64,000 bases of DNA. It comes from Brachybacterium saurashtrense (GTDB lineage: Bacteria; Actinomycetota; Actinomycetes; Actinomycetales; Dermabacteraceae). The notes beneath the pieces are model-generated. The model worked only from the letters and a program-made list of their open reading frames with translations. It searched no databases and was not told the DNA's origin. Shown one piece after another: positions 8,188 through 16,174 of the stretch; the first letter of the stretch is position 1, and every line of letters starts with the position of its first letter. A program made the position numbers and the translations under genes. The stretch spans positions 248,001 to 312,000 of the forward strand of contig NZ_CP031356.1 of assembly GCF_003355475.1 (NCBI RefSeq), read 5' to 3'.

Positions 8188-9050
8188 CGGTTCCTCCCCT
8201 GATCGAGCCAGCGGGACAGCCGGCTCACGGACAGCACGACGACGGCGATGACGAGGCCCGGGGCGATCACGAGCCACGGGGCGTGCAGGAGGTGCTCGCG
8301 GCCGTCGGAGACGAGCAGACCCCAGTCGGAGGCGGGCGGCGGATCCCCGTAGCCCAGGAAGGCGAGCCCGGCGATGACGAGGATCGCGATGCCGAACTGC
8401 AGGATCGCGAGCGAGAGCACGGGCCGCAGCGCATTGGGCAGCACGTGCCGGGCCAGCACGTACCCCGCCGAGGCGCCGCTGAGCCGCGCCGCCTCGATGA
8501 ACACGCTGGTGCGCACCCGCAGCACCTCCGAGCGCATCAGGCGGGCGAAGACCGCCACCGCGGAGACGCCGGTGGCGATCGCCGCATTGCGGGTGTCGTA
8601 CCCCAGCGCCGTCACCACCACCACGGCCAGCAGGAAGCCGGGGATCGCCAGCAGCACGTCGACCACCCGGCCGATCACCGCGTCGATCCAGCCGCCCAGG
8701 TAGCCGCCCAGCAGGCCCAGCGCCCCGCCGGCCGCCACCCCGATCGCCACCGCGATCAGGGCGCTGGTGATCGAGGAGGCGGAGCCGTGCACGATGCGGG
8801 TGAACAGGTCGCGGCCCAGATGGTCGGTGCCGGCCCAGTATCGCAGGCCCGGCGCGGTGAACTTGTCCTCCGGCAGCCCGAGCGCCGGGTCGTGACCGGT
8901 GACCAGCCCCGGCGCGAGCGACCAGAGCAGCACCACCGCGATCACCGCGAGGGAGAGCAGCACGGTCAGCGGCGGCCGGGCACGCCCGGCGGCGAGGGCG
9001 GCGGACCGCGGGACGAGCGCGGGTGAGGCCGTGGGGGCGGTGGCGGTCAT
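8184..9050 (-). CDS. Peptide-type ABC transporter permease (DppC-like)
   Basis: A 288-residue inner-membrane permease of the DppC/OppC class. It has a short cytoplasmic N-terminus, one early transmembrane segment, a periplasm-like loop containing the class-typical WAGTDHLGRDLFTRIVHG (GTDxxGRDxxSR signature), and then five more segments. The EAA coupling loop lies near EAARLSGASAGYVLARHVLPN and contacts the ATPase. The start ATG at 9050 overlaps the upstream permease stop (ATGA), and the end overlaps the ATPase start. It pairs with the DppB-like subunit to form the import channel. Confidence 0.93.
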   Translation of the reverse strand: MTATAPTASPALVPRSAALAAGRARPPLTVLLSLAVIAVVLLWSLAPGLVTGHDPALGLPEDKFTAPGLRYWAGTDHLGRDLFTRIVHGSASSITSALIAVAIGVAAGGALGLLGGYLGGWIDAVIGRVVDVLLAIPGFLLAVVVVTALGYDTRNAAIATGVSAVAVFARLMRSEVLRVRTSVFIEAARLSGASAGYVLARHVLPNALRPVLSLAILQFGIAILVIAGLAFLGYGDPPPASDWGLLVSDGREHLLHAPWLVIAPGLVIAVVVLSVSRLSRWLDQGRNR

Positions 9051-10057
9051 CGGGTCTCCTCGGGCGCCCGCAGGCGCGGGTCCAGCAGCGGGTAGAGCAG
9101 GTCGATCACCAGGTTCACGACCACGAACACGGCGGCGGAGAGCACCACGGCCGCCAGCAACACCGGCACGTCCTGGCTGGTCACCGCCTTCTGCACGACG
9201 GTGCCGACGCCCGAGCGGCCGAAGATCGTCTCGGTGATGAGGGAGCCTCCCAGCACTTCGCCGAGCACCAGGCCCACGATCGTCACGGTGGGCAGCAGGG
9301 AGGGGCGCAGCAGGTGCCGCACCACCACCCGCGCCGGCGGCAGGCCGCGCGCGAGCGCGACCTCGGCGAAGTCCTGCCCGGCGCTCTCGTCCAGCGCCGT
9401 GATGAACACCTGGGCGATCTGCGCGGAGACCGGGATCGCGAGGGTCAGCGCCGCGGCGAGCGTGGACAGCGGGCTCTCCGGCTCCACCAGGCTGAACAGG
9501 CCCAGCTGCACGGCCAGCACCTGGATCAGCACCAGGCCGATGAGGAAGTTCGGGGTGGAGAGGAACACCGCCGGCAGGGCCCGCACCAGCGAGTTCGCCG
9601 GCCCCTCCGGCAGCAGGCGGGACAGCAGGCCCAGCACGGCCGCGAGCAGGATCGCGAGCACCAGCGCGGTGGCGGCGAGCGCGAGGGTGGAGGGGATCGC
9701 CGCCCCCAGCAGCGCGGTGACCGGCTGGGAGGTGGACAGCGAGGTCCCCAGATCGCCCTGCAGCGCGGCGCCGACGGAGACCAGCAGCTGCACCGGCACC
9801 GGGCGGTCCAGGCCGTGGAAGGCGCGGATCTGCGCCTTCTCCGCCTCCGAGTAGCCGTTCTGCGGGTTGTCCAGCTGCGCGGAGATCGGATCGCCGGGGA
9901 TCGCGGCGAGCACCAGGAACACCAGCGCGTAGGCACCGGCGATCACCAGCAGGGCCTGGCCCGAGCGGCGCAGGGCGAACGCCCCGTAGCGACGGGCGGC
10001 GAGGCCCCGGCGCGCCGCCGCCGCGGGACGGGGGAGGGCGAGGGGCGGGGCGGTCAT
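9047..10057 (-). CDS. Peptide-type ABC transporter permease (DppB-like)
   Basis: A 336-residue permease of the DppB/OppB class. After a Pro/Ala/Arg-rich leader it shows the first transmembrane segment (GAYALVFLVLAAIPGDPI), the typical loop with FHGLDRPVPVQLL and GDLGTSLSTSQPV, and five further segments with the EAA loop around EVALARGLPPARVVVRHLLR. The frame is open far upstream (to 11488), but that would run antisense through the binding-protein gene. ATG 10057, which overlaps the binding-protein stop as ATGA, is the natural start. It heterodimerises with the DppC-like subunit. Confidence 0.93.
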   Translation of the reverse strand: MTAPPLALPRPAAAARRGLAARRYGAFALRRSGQALLVIAGAYALVFLVLAAIPGDPISAQLDNPQNGYSEAEKAQIRAFHGLDRPVPVQLLVSVGAALQGDLGTSLSTSQPVTALLGAAIPSTLALAATALVLAILLAAVLGLLSRLLPEGPANSLVRALPAVFLSTPNFLIGLVLIQVLAVQLGLFSLVEPESPLSTLAAALTLAIPVSAQIAQVFITALDESAGQDFAEVALARGLPPARVVVRHLLRPSLLPTVTIVGLVLGEVLGGSLITETIFGRSGVGTVVQKAVTSQDVPVLLAAVVLSAAVFVVVNLVIDLLYPLLDPRLRAPEETR

Positions 10058-11736
10058 GACGGCTCCTTCACGGCGGCGTGGTACGAGGGGATCGCGACGG
10101 CGTTGAAGGTGATGCCCGACAGCCGCGGGGACTGCACGTAGATGCGCTGCACGTTCTGCTCCAACGGGACGAAGTACGCCTGCTCGAGCACGTGGCGGGA
10201 CAGCTCCTCGACCAGGCCCGCGCGCTCCTGGCGCGAGGCGGCGCCCGCGACCTCGTCGCGCAGGCGCACCAGCTCGGCGTCGGTGGAGCCCACCTGGAAC
10301 CAGTCCTCGCCCTCGTCGGTCACCACTCCCGCCACGGTGCCGACGTCCACGAAGCTGCGGGTCACCTCGGCGACCCCCTGCGTGGGGTCGTTGGTGACCC
10401 GCTCGGCCCAGGTGGGGATGTCGACCTTCTGGATGCCCACCCGGAACCCGAGCCGGCCCAGGTGCTGGCTGATCAGCTCCGCCTCTGGCACCGAGCCGGT
10501 GAGATACGGGGTGGGGTAGATCGTGAAGCCGAGCTCCACCCCGTCCCGGGTGCGGATCCCGTCGGCCGTGCGCCCCGTCCAGCCGGCCTCGTCCAGCAGG
10601 GACGCGGCGAGCTCCGGCGCGTACTCGAAGGTGTCCCGCAGATCGGTGGTCTCGGGGATGCCGGCCTGCAGCCAGCTGGTGGCCGGCTCCCAGGCGTCGG
10701 TGAACACGGTGCGGAGGATCTCCGCCCGATCGATGCCGCGGGTGACGGCCTGGCGCACGCGCACGTCGTCGAAGGGCGCGGCGGAGGTGCGGAGGCTGTA
10801 GCCGTGCACGAACCCCAGGTAGCGGGGCACCTCGATGACGAATCCGGCCTCGGTGAACGAGTCCAGCACCTGCGGGTTCACGTTGTAGGCGATGTCGGTC
10901 TGGCCGGCGCGCGCGGCGGAGGCGCGCAGCGTGTCGTCCGGCAGCACCGTGTAGGTGATCGCGGCGAGGCGTGCGGGACCGCTCGCGCCGAGCACCTCCG
11001 GCGCCCAGTCGTAGTCCTCCCGCCGCACCAGCCGCACCCGCTCCCGCGCCGACCAGCTCTCCAGCACGAACGGTCCCGACCCGATCTGGGCGGAGAGATC
11101 GGACTGCTCCTCGAGGGAGAGGGCGATGCTGGAGGGCGCCATCAGCTGGCAGCCGTGGTAGCCGAGGGTGGGGAGGAAGGAGAGCGTGGGGGCGGTGAAG
11201 GAGACCCGTACCGTGAGCGCGTCGAGCGCCTCCGCCCCCGCGTAGGTGCTGCCGGGGAACAGGCCCACCCGGGCGATGCCCTCCTCGGGCCGGCCCACCG
11301 CCCACGAGTCGAGGTTCGCCACCACGGCCGCGGCGTCCAGCGGGGTGCCGTCGGAGAAGGTGACGCCCTCGCGCAGGTGCAGCACGTACTCTCTCGCCTC
11401 GGCGTCCTGCTCCCAGTCCGCGGCGATCCAGGGGGAGACGACCCCGTCGGCGCTGGTGTGCACGAGCTTGTCCGTGAGCTGCTGCCACACGTTGGCCTCG
11501 TAGCTGGAGATGGAGCTCTGGGAGGGCACCCAGCCGCCGTCGAGGTTCGAGATCAGGAAGCTGAGCTCGGACTCGTCGGCGGTGTCGGCGGTGCCGGCGG
11601 TGCCCGGGGCCCCGCCGTCGGCGCGGGCGCCGTCCGCGGAGCAGCCGGCCAGCGGCAGGGCGGCGAGCCCGAGCGCGCCCGCGCCCAGCCCCTGCAGCAC
11701 CCCGCGACGGCTCGGGGCGGCGGGACGCCGGCTCAT
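10054..11736 (-). CDS. ABC transporter substrate-binding lipoprotein (peptide/opine/nickel family, SBP_bac_5)
   Basis: A 560-residue extracytoplasmic binding protein of the family 5 class that delivers ligand to the permeases. The N-terminus combines a twin-arginine motif (SRRGVLQGL, residues 9-17) with a lipobox (PLAGC, Cys32), so it is probably a Tat-exported lipoprotein anchored outside the membrane. Family landmarks follow: VHTSADGVVSPWIAADWEQD, YVLHLREGVTFSDGTPLDA, and the repeated pocket regions up to YFVPLEQN. Family ligands include oligopeptides, opines, nickel chelates and some glycosides; this copy does not reveal which. The ATG at 11736 overlaps the aminotransferase stop (ATGA). 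An extended open frame upstream is antisense noise. Confidence 0.93.
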   Translation of the reverse strand: MSRRPAAPSRRGVLQGLGAGALGLAALPLAGCSADGARADGGAPGTAGTADTADESELSFLISNLDGGWVPSQSSISSYEANVWQQLTDKLVHTSADGVVSPWIAADWEQDAEAREYVLHLREGVTFSDGTPLDAAAVVANLDSWAVGRPEEGIARVGLFPGSTYAGAEALDALTVRVSFTAPTLSFLPTLGYHGCQLMAPSSIALSLEEQSDLSAQIGSGPFVLESWSARERVRLVRREDYDWAPEVLGASGPARLAAITYTVLPDDTLRASAARAGQTDIAYNVNPQVLDSFTEAGFVIEVPRYLGFVHGYSLRTSAAPFDDVRVRQAVTRGIDRAEILRTVFTDAWEPATSWLQAGIPETTDLRDTFEYAPELAASLLDEAGWTGRTADGIRTRDGVELGFTIYPTPYLTGSVPEAELISQHLGRLGFRVGIQKVDIPTWAERVTNDPTQGVAEVTRSFVDVGTVAGVVTDEGEDWFQVGSTDAELVRLRDEVAGAASRQERAGLVEELSRHVLEQAYFVPLEQNVQRIYVQSPRLSGITFNAVAIPSYHAAVKEPS

Positions 11737-12992
11737 CGCCGGGCCTCCGGTGCGCTGAGCGCCGCGATCAGCCGCTCGGCGGCGAGGGTCAGCGCGTCCT
11801 CGTCGAGATGGCTGATGCCCAGGCGCAGACGCCCGCGGTCGTCCTCGGACGGAGCGAGGAAGAAGTACCGGCCCAGCACCGCGTCGGTGCCCAGGCGCTC
11901 CCGGGCCAGGCGCTGGGCGGCGGCGAGATCGATCCCCGGATCGAGCACCCGCGCCCACAGGAAGATCCCTCCCTCGCGGTGCTCGGCCCGCACCCCGCCG
12001 GGAACGCCCTCGTCGAGCAGGCGCAGCAGCAGCTCCGCACGGCGCGCGTAGAGGGTGCGGGCGCGGTCGGCGATGACGTCGAGCCCGCCGCCCCGCGGTG
12101 CATGGTCCCCGGCGCCGACGACGCGCCCGACGATCTCCTGCACGAGCACGGAGGAGTGCTGGTCCTGGTTGGCGCGCAGGCGGGTCACCGGGCCCACCAG
12201 CCAGCTCGGCAGCACCAGGTAGCCCAGGCGCAGGCCCGGTCCGAGGACCTTCGAGAAGGTGCGCACCCGCACCACCAGCTCCGAGCTGGTCGGGTAGTCC
12301 TCCGGCACCTGCACGCCGGGGGCGGCGAGGCCCGCGTAGGCGTTGTCGGAGACGATCACGAACCCGTAGTGCTCGGCGAGGGCCACCAGCCGCTCGCGCT
12401 GGAGGGCGGGGGTGACGAGGCCGGTGGGGTTGTGGAAGTCGGGGACCGTGTACAGCAGCGTCGGCCGGGCCCCGGCCCGCAGGCGGTCCTCGAGGGAGTC
12501 GAGGTCCGGGCCCTGGTCCGTCAGCGGCAGGGGCAGCACCTCGACCTCGTGATGCTGCAGGTCGCGGAAGATCAGGGGATACGTCGGATCTTCGACCACG
12601 ATCCGGTCGCCGCGGTCCAGCAGCGCGTCGAACAGCAGCGAGAGGCCGTGGAACGCGCCGTTGGTGAGCAGCACCCGGGAGGGGTCCACGCCCTCGCGGC
12701 GCGCGATCCACTCCCGCAGCGGCGTGATCCCTGCCGGGGTGCTGTACTGCAGGGCGCCGACGAGCGCGGCGGGATCGCCGGTGAGGTCCGCGGCCGCCTG
12801 GTGCAGCGCCTGCAACGGCAGCGCGTCGGCGCTGGGGGCGCCGCCGAGCAGCGGGATCGCGCCGGGCAGGGGTGCGGCGGTGGAGTGGCCGAAGCCGCGT
12901 GAGAGGTCCTTGCGCGCGCCGAGCCGCGAGAGCAGTCCGGCGGAGAGGCTCTCAGGCGTGAGACGGGCGGGATCGAGGGCGGTCGTGCTCAT
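11733..12992 (-). CDS. PLP-dependent aminotransferase (fold type I, MocR/2-aminoadipate-type without HTH)
   Basis: A 419-residue class I/II aminotransferase. It shows LLTNGAFHGLSLLFDALL (cofactor phosphate loop), VEDPTYPLIF, YTVPDFHNPTGLV (the Asn-Pro that contacts pyridoxal), IVSDNAY, and the Schiff-base lysine in RTFSKVLGPGLRLGY at K248. It resembles the aminotransferase part of MocR regulators and 2-aminoadipate/alanine aminotransferases but has no N-terminal winged helix, so it should act as an enzyme. Its ATG overlaps the FAD-oxidase stop by one base (TGATG), and its stop overlaps the binding-protein start. It presumably deaminates an imported amino compound or its oxidation product. Confidence 0.9.
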   Translation of the reverse strand: MSTTALDPARLTPESLSAGLLSRLGARKDLSRGFGHSTAAPLPGAIPLLGGAPSADALPLQALHQAAADLTGDPAALVGALQYSTPAGITPLREWIARREGVDPSRVLLTNGAFHGLSLLFDALLDRGDRIVVEDPTYPLIFRDLQHHEVEVLPLPLTDQGPDLDSLEDRLRAGARPTLLYTVPDFHNPTGLVTPALQRERLVALAEHYGFVIVSDNAYAGLAAPGVQVPEDYPTSSELVVRVRTFSKVLGPGLRLGYLVLPSWLVGPVTRLRANQDQHSSVLVQEIVGRVVGAGDHAPRGGGLDVIADRARTLYARRAELLLRLLDEGVPGGVRAEHREGGIFLWARVLDPGIDLAAAQRLARERLGTDAVLGRYFFLAPSEDDRGRLRLGISHLDEDALTLAAERLIAALSAPEARR

Positions 12993-14392
12993 CACAGGGC
13001 CTTCCCGGGGTTGAGGAGCTGGTGGGGGTCGAAGGCGGCCTTGAGCCGCTGTTGGAGGCCGCGGGAGGTGGGGGAGAGCTCGAGGTCGAGCCACTCGCGC
13101 TTCGCGGTGCCGATGCCGTGCTCGCCGCTGACGGTGCCGCCGAGGTCGAGCGCGGTGCGGACCAGCTCGTCGGCCGCCGCCAGGATCGCCGGCGGCAGCG
13201 GGCCGGGGGCCTCGCCCTCCGCGGAGGGCAGGGCGAGGGAGGGGTGGAGGTTCCCGTCCCCGGCGTGGGCCACGGCGGAGGTCGCCACCCCGTGCCGGTC
13301 CCCGATCTCGGACAGCGCGGTGAAGATCTCCGCCAGGCGGGACTTCGGCACGGCGATGTCCTCGCCCAGGCGGTGGCCGCCCGCCCCGGAGCCGCGCCCC
13401 GAGCGGCGCAGCTCCCAGAGGTGCTCGGCCTCCGCCTCGTCGGGCACCAGGCGCATCTCGGCGCCCGCGGCGGTGAGCACGGCGACGAGATCGGCGCTCT
13501 GCTCCTCGATGCCGTAGCCGTCCAGCTCGATGAGCAGCAGCGCGCTGTCGCCGTCGGCCAGGGCCGAGCCGGTGTGCGCCTCGATGTCGGCGAGAGTCGC
13601 GCCGTCCAGCAGCTCCGTCGCCGCGGGGCGGACGGGGCTGCGCGAGATCGCATTGACGCCCGCGGCCGCGGAGCCGGCGGAGTCGAAGCGGGCCACGACC
13701 GTGCGCCGGGCCACGGGCAGGGGCCGGATCCGCACCGTCGCCGCGGTGATCACGGCGAGGGTGCCCTCGGAGCCGATCAGCAGCTGGGTGAGGTCGAGAC
13801 CGGTGACGCCCTTGAGGGAGCGGTGGCCGGTGGTGAGCAGCGTGCCGTCGGCCAGCACCGCCTCCAGGGCGAGCACGGATTCGCGCGTCACGCCGTACTT
13901 CGCGCAGTGCAGCCCGCCCGCATTGGTCGCGATGTTCCCGCCGATCGTGGACAGCCGCGCGCTCGCGGGGTCCGGGGCGTAGAAGAAGCCGAGCGGGGCG
14001 AGCGCCGTCGAGAGATCCGCGGTGACCACCCCGGCCTCGACCACGGCGACCTCGTCGAGCACGTCGATCTCGCGGATCGCGGTGAGCCGCTCCAGCCCCA
14101 GCACGAGTGCGCCGTCGGTGGGGACCGCGCCGCCGGAGAGGCCGGAGCCGGCGCCGCGGGGCACCACGGGGGTCCCGGTCTCGTGGGCCAGGCGCAGCGT
14201 CGTCTGCACCCCCGCGGTGTCGCGGGGGAGGGCGAGGACGAAGCCGGTGCCCTCCGCGGCGCGGACGGCCCGGTCCCCCGCGTACTGCGGGGCCGGCGTC
14301 TCGGACACGGCCTCCTCGCCGATCTCCTCGCGCAGGCGGGCGGCGAGGTCGGCCAGGGAGGGGACAGGGTGGGGCGGGGCGGTCGTGCTCAC
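12992..14392 (-). CDS. FAD-binding oxidoreductase (GlcD / D-2-hydroxyacid dehydrogenase-like)
   Basis: A 466-residue VAO-type flavoenzyme related to the glycolate oxidase GlcD subunit and D-lactate/D-2-hydroxyglutarate dehydrogenases. The FAD pyrophosphate-binding PVVPRGAGSGLSGGAVP lies near residue 77, followed by IGGNIATNAGGLHCAKYG, IGSEGTLAVITAATVRI, and the C-terminal cap with HAGDGNLHP (metal-binding His) and GTVSGEHGIGTAKREWL. These last motifs are diagnostic for the GlcD group. It begins with GTG 14392 and is the first gene of the cassette, preceded by an AT-rich candidate promoter with a direct repeat. It likely oxidises a 2-hydroxyacid or D-amino acid-like substrate; which one is unknown. 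Confidence 0.9.
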   Translation of the reverse strand: MSTTAPPHPVPSLADLAARLREEIGEEAVSETPAPQYAGDRAVRAAEGTGFVLALPRDTAGVQTTLRLAHETGTPVVPRGAGSGLSGGAVPTDGALVLGLERLTAIREIDVLDEVAVVEAGVVTADLSTALAPLGFFYAPDPASARLSTIGGNIATNAGGLHCAKYGVTRESVLALEAVLADGTLLTTGHRSLKGVTGLDLTQLLIGSEGTLAVITAATVRIRPLPVARRTVVARFDSAGSAAAGVNAISRSPVRPAATELLDGATLADIEAHTGSALADGDSALLLIELDGYGIEEQSADLVAVLTAAGAEMRLVPDEAEAEHLWELRRSGRGSGAGGHRLGEDIAVPKSRLAEIFTALSEIGDRHGVATSAVAHAGDGNLHPSLALPSAEGEAPGPLPPAILAAADELVRTALDLGGTVSGEHGIGTAKREWLDLELSPTSRGLQQRLKAAFDPHQLLNPGKAL

Positions 14393-14442
14393 GGCGGGAC
14401 TCCAGGTGGCGAGGGGATGTGGTCAGCGTGCGACACCTACAA

Positions 14443-14472
14443 CCATAAGCAAAAGTAGTGACCGCTATAAGT
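14443..14472 (-). promoter_or_regulatory. Direct-repeat control region before the oxidase/ABC cassette
   Basis: An AT-rich island of about 50 bases stands out from its GC-rich surroundings. On the minus strand ACTTATAG and GCTTATGG lie 22 bases apart, start to start, which is two helical turns. This suggests a tandem operator or promoter elements for the gene starting at 14392. No clear -35/-10 pair can be fixed by eye. Confidence 0.35.
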
Positions 14473-14500
14473 CTTGATGTGAATGGCGTGATCCCCGCCA

Positions 14501-14545
14501 CTCCGTCCGACGCCCCTCCGTCGGACGCCCCTCCGCCGGCGACGG
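14501..14545. repeat. Tandem 15-base repeat, three units
   Basis: Units CTCCGTCCGACGCCC, CTCCGTCGGACGCCC and CTCCGCCGGCGACGG follow each other without a gap. The first two differ by one base and the third is degenerate. Confidence 0.6.
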
Positions 14546-14584
14546 CGCGAGGGCGGCGCCTCCGGGCATGACAACGCCCCGCCG

Positions 14585-14648
14585 CCCCGTGCGGTTCTGC
14601 CCGCTGTGCTTCCGTGTCTGGAAGCACAGCGGGCAGAACCGCACGGGG
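14585..14648. repeat. Perfect 29-base inverted repeat (strong hairpin)
   Basis: The left arm is 14585-14613 and the right arm 14620-14648, fully complementary over 29 bases with a 6-base loop (GTGTCT). An outer 8-base pair of arms (CGCCCCGC at 14575-14582, GCGGGGCG at 14656-14663) extends the structure. It lies about 70 bases downstream of the CDF transporter stop, so it may end that transcript. The arm length is well beyond an ordinary terminator and looks more like a palindromic repeat element. Confidence 0.85.
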
Positions 14649-14715
14649 AAGGGCTGCGGGGCGGGAGGGGCGTGGGGCGGGAGGGTCGGTCCGCGCTGCC
14701 TGCGGGGTGGTCGGG

Positions 14716-15702
14716 TCAGTGCCGCGGCGGGCGCAGCGCCGTCTCGTCCTCCCCGTGGATCGGCACGTGCGCCTCGGGGATGTCCTCGTAGCTGGCCGGA
14801 TCGGAGATCGGCTCGAGGTGTGTGAGCACGATCAGGCCGGGCAGCGCCTCCATGAGCTCCTGCTCCAGGTGCTCGATGTAGTCGTGGCCGCGCTTGACGG
14901 TCCACTCGTCGGGCACCAGCACGTGCACGTTCATGTGCTTCTCCTGCCCGGCCTCGCGGGTCTGCAGGCCGTGGAAGGTGACGGTGTCGTCGGTGCGGCG
15001 GCGCAGGATCTCGGTGATGACCTCGTGCTCCTCGTCCGGCAGCGCCTTGTCCAGCAGGCCGGAGACGGACTCGGTGATCAGGCCGATGCCGGTGATGATG
15101 ATGTTGATGCCCACCGCGAAGGCGACGAGCGGATCGAGGCGCTCCCAGCCGGTGAGGACCACCAGCGCCACGCCCACCAGCACGCCGGCGCTGGTGACCA
15201 CGTCGGTCATCAGGTGCTTGCCGTCCGCGCGCAGGGTGATGGAGTTGTGCTGCTTCCCGGCGCGCAGCAGCACCAGGGCCACGCCGCCGTTGACCAGCGA
15301 GGCGATGACGCTGATCCCGAGGCCCCAGCCCACGTTCTCCAGCTCCCGCGGGTTCAGGAAGCGCTCCACGGCGGTGACCAGGATGACCGCGGCGGCCACG
15401 AAGATCATCACGCCCTCCACGGCCGCGGAGAAGTACTCCGCCTTCGCCCGGCCGTAGAGGAAGCGGTCGGTGGCCGGGCGGATCGCGACGCGCAGCGCGA
15501 TCAGCGCGACGACCGCGGCGACCAGGTTGACCACCGATTCGGCGGCGTCGGAGAGCAGGCCCACCGAGCCGGTCATCACCCAGGCACCGGCCTTGAGGGT
15601 GATGGTGAGGATCGCGGCGACGATCGAGAGCCAGGCGAACTTCGTGAGGTCCACCTTGTCGCGCGTGCGACGGGCGGGGGCGGGGGAGTCGTGCGCGGTC
15701 AC
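14716..15702 (-). CDS. Cation diffusion facilitator (CDF) family metal efflux transporter
   Basis: A 328-residue CDF transporter that exports divalent metals (Zn, Co, Ni, Mn or Fe) in exchange for protons. It has six transmembrane segments, the metal-site Asp in GLLSDAAESVVNL (segment 2) and the HxxxD pair in GKHLMTDVVTS (segment 5), then a C-terminal cytoplasmic ferredoxin-like domain with a potential metal-binding His cluster (VTFHGLQTREAGQEKHMNVH). It starts at GTG 15702, overlapping the ArsR gene stop by four bases (GTGA), so the regulator and transporter are co-translated. The ArsR partner supports a metal-resistance role. Which metal is not determined. Confidence 0.92.
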   Translation of the reverse strand: MTAHDSPAPARRTRDKVDLTKFAWLSIVAAILTITLKAGAWVMTGSVGLLSDAAESVVNLVAAVVALIALRVAIRPATDRFLYGRAKAEYFSAAVEGVMIFVAAAVILVTAVERFLNPRELENVGWGLGISVIASLVNGGVALVLLRAGKQHNSITLRADGKHLMTDVVTSAGVLVGVALVVLTGWERLDPLVAFAVGINIIITGIGLITESVSGLLDKALPDEEHEVITEILRRRTDDTVTFHGLQTREAGQEKHMNVHVLVPDEWTVKRGHDYIEHLEQELMEALPGLIVLTHLEPISDPASYEDIPEAHVPIHGEDETALRPPRH

Positions 15703-16049
15703 GGGAGGTCCTTGCGGGGCGGGTCGGGGGCGAGGGAGCCGTCGGGGGCGATGTGCTCGAAGATCTGCTCCACGAGCTGGACCACGTGCGGGTCCTCGAC
15801 GGTGTAGTAGCTGTGGCGGCCCTCGCGGGTCGCCGAGACGATGCCGGTGAGGCGCAGCTTGCGCAGGTGCTGGCTGGTGGTGGGCAGGCTCAGGCCCACC
15901 CGCCGCGCGAGCTCGCCCACGTCGTAGCGGCCGGTGCTCATCAGCTGGACCAGGTGCAGGCGCGCGGGGCTGGCGAGCATCGAGAAGGTGTCGGCCGCGG
16001 CGGCGAGCTGCGGCTCGGTGGGGAAGGGGTCCCCGGGGGCGGTATTCAT
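15699..16049 (-). CDS. ArsR/SmtB family metal-responsive repressor
   Basis: A 116-residue winged-helix repressor of the ArsR/SmtB family, probably controlling the downstream CDF exporter. The recognition helix region is VGLSLPTTSQHLRKL (residues 51-65) and the wing is TREGRHSYYTV. The C-terminal helix has the spacing of the CzrA/NmtR alpha-5 metal site: D86-x-H88, then ten residues, then H99. The usual fourth ligand (His or Glu three positions later) is Pro102, with Asp103 next to it, so the site may use Asp103 or bind with three ligands. This points to Zn/Co/Ni sensing. An inverted repeat sits directly upstream. Confidence 0.9.
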   Translation of the reverse strand: MNTAPGDPFPTEPQLAAAADTFSMLASPARLHLVQLMSTGRYDVGELARRVGLSLPTTSQHLRKLRLTGIVSATREGRHSYYTVEDPHVVQLVEQIFEHIAPDGSLAPDPPRKDLP

Positions 16050-16066
16050 GGACCTGATCCTCGCGA

Positions 16067-16096
16067 CATTTCGTCACTCGCGCAACTGACGAAGTG
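16067..16096. promoter_or_regulatory. Candidate ArsR operator
   Basis: Inverted repeat CATTTCGTCA (16067-16076) and TGACGAAGTG (16087-16096), 9 of 10 positions matching, with a 10-base spacer. It begins 18 bases upstream of the arsR start codon, inside the region shared with the divergent acyl-CoA ligase. Position and symmetry fit an autoregulatory operator. Confidence 0.55.
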
Positions 16097-16174
16097 GGCG
16101 TGTGGTGCGCCCCACGCGCTGCGGCCGCGTACGGTGTGACCCACGTGACAGCGACGTCGACGAAGGAGAACCGG

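Larger units (their letters stand above)
14393..14715. other. Intergenic region between oxidase cassette and CDF gene
   Basis: A gap of 323 bases. It holds the AT-rich direct-repeat region (14443-14472), three near-identical 15-base tandem units (14501-14545) and a very strong hairpin (14575-14663). I see no protein-coding frame here with convincing codon usage. Confidence 0.6.
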
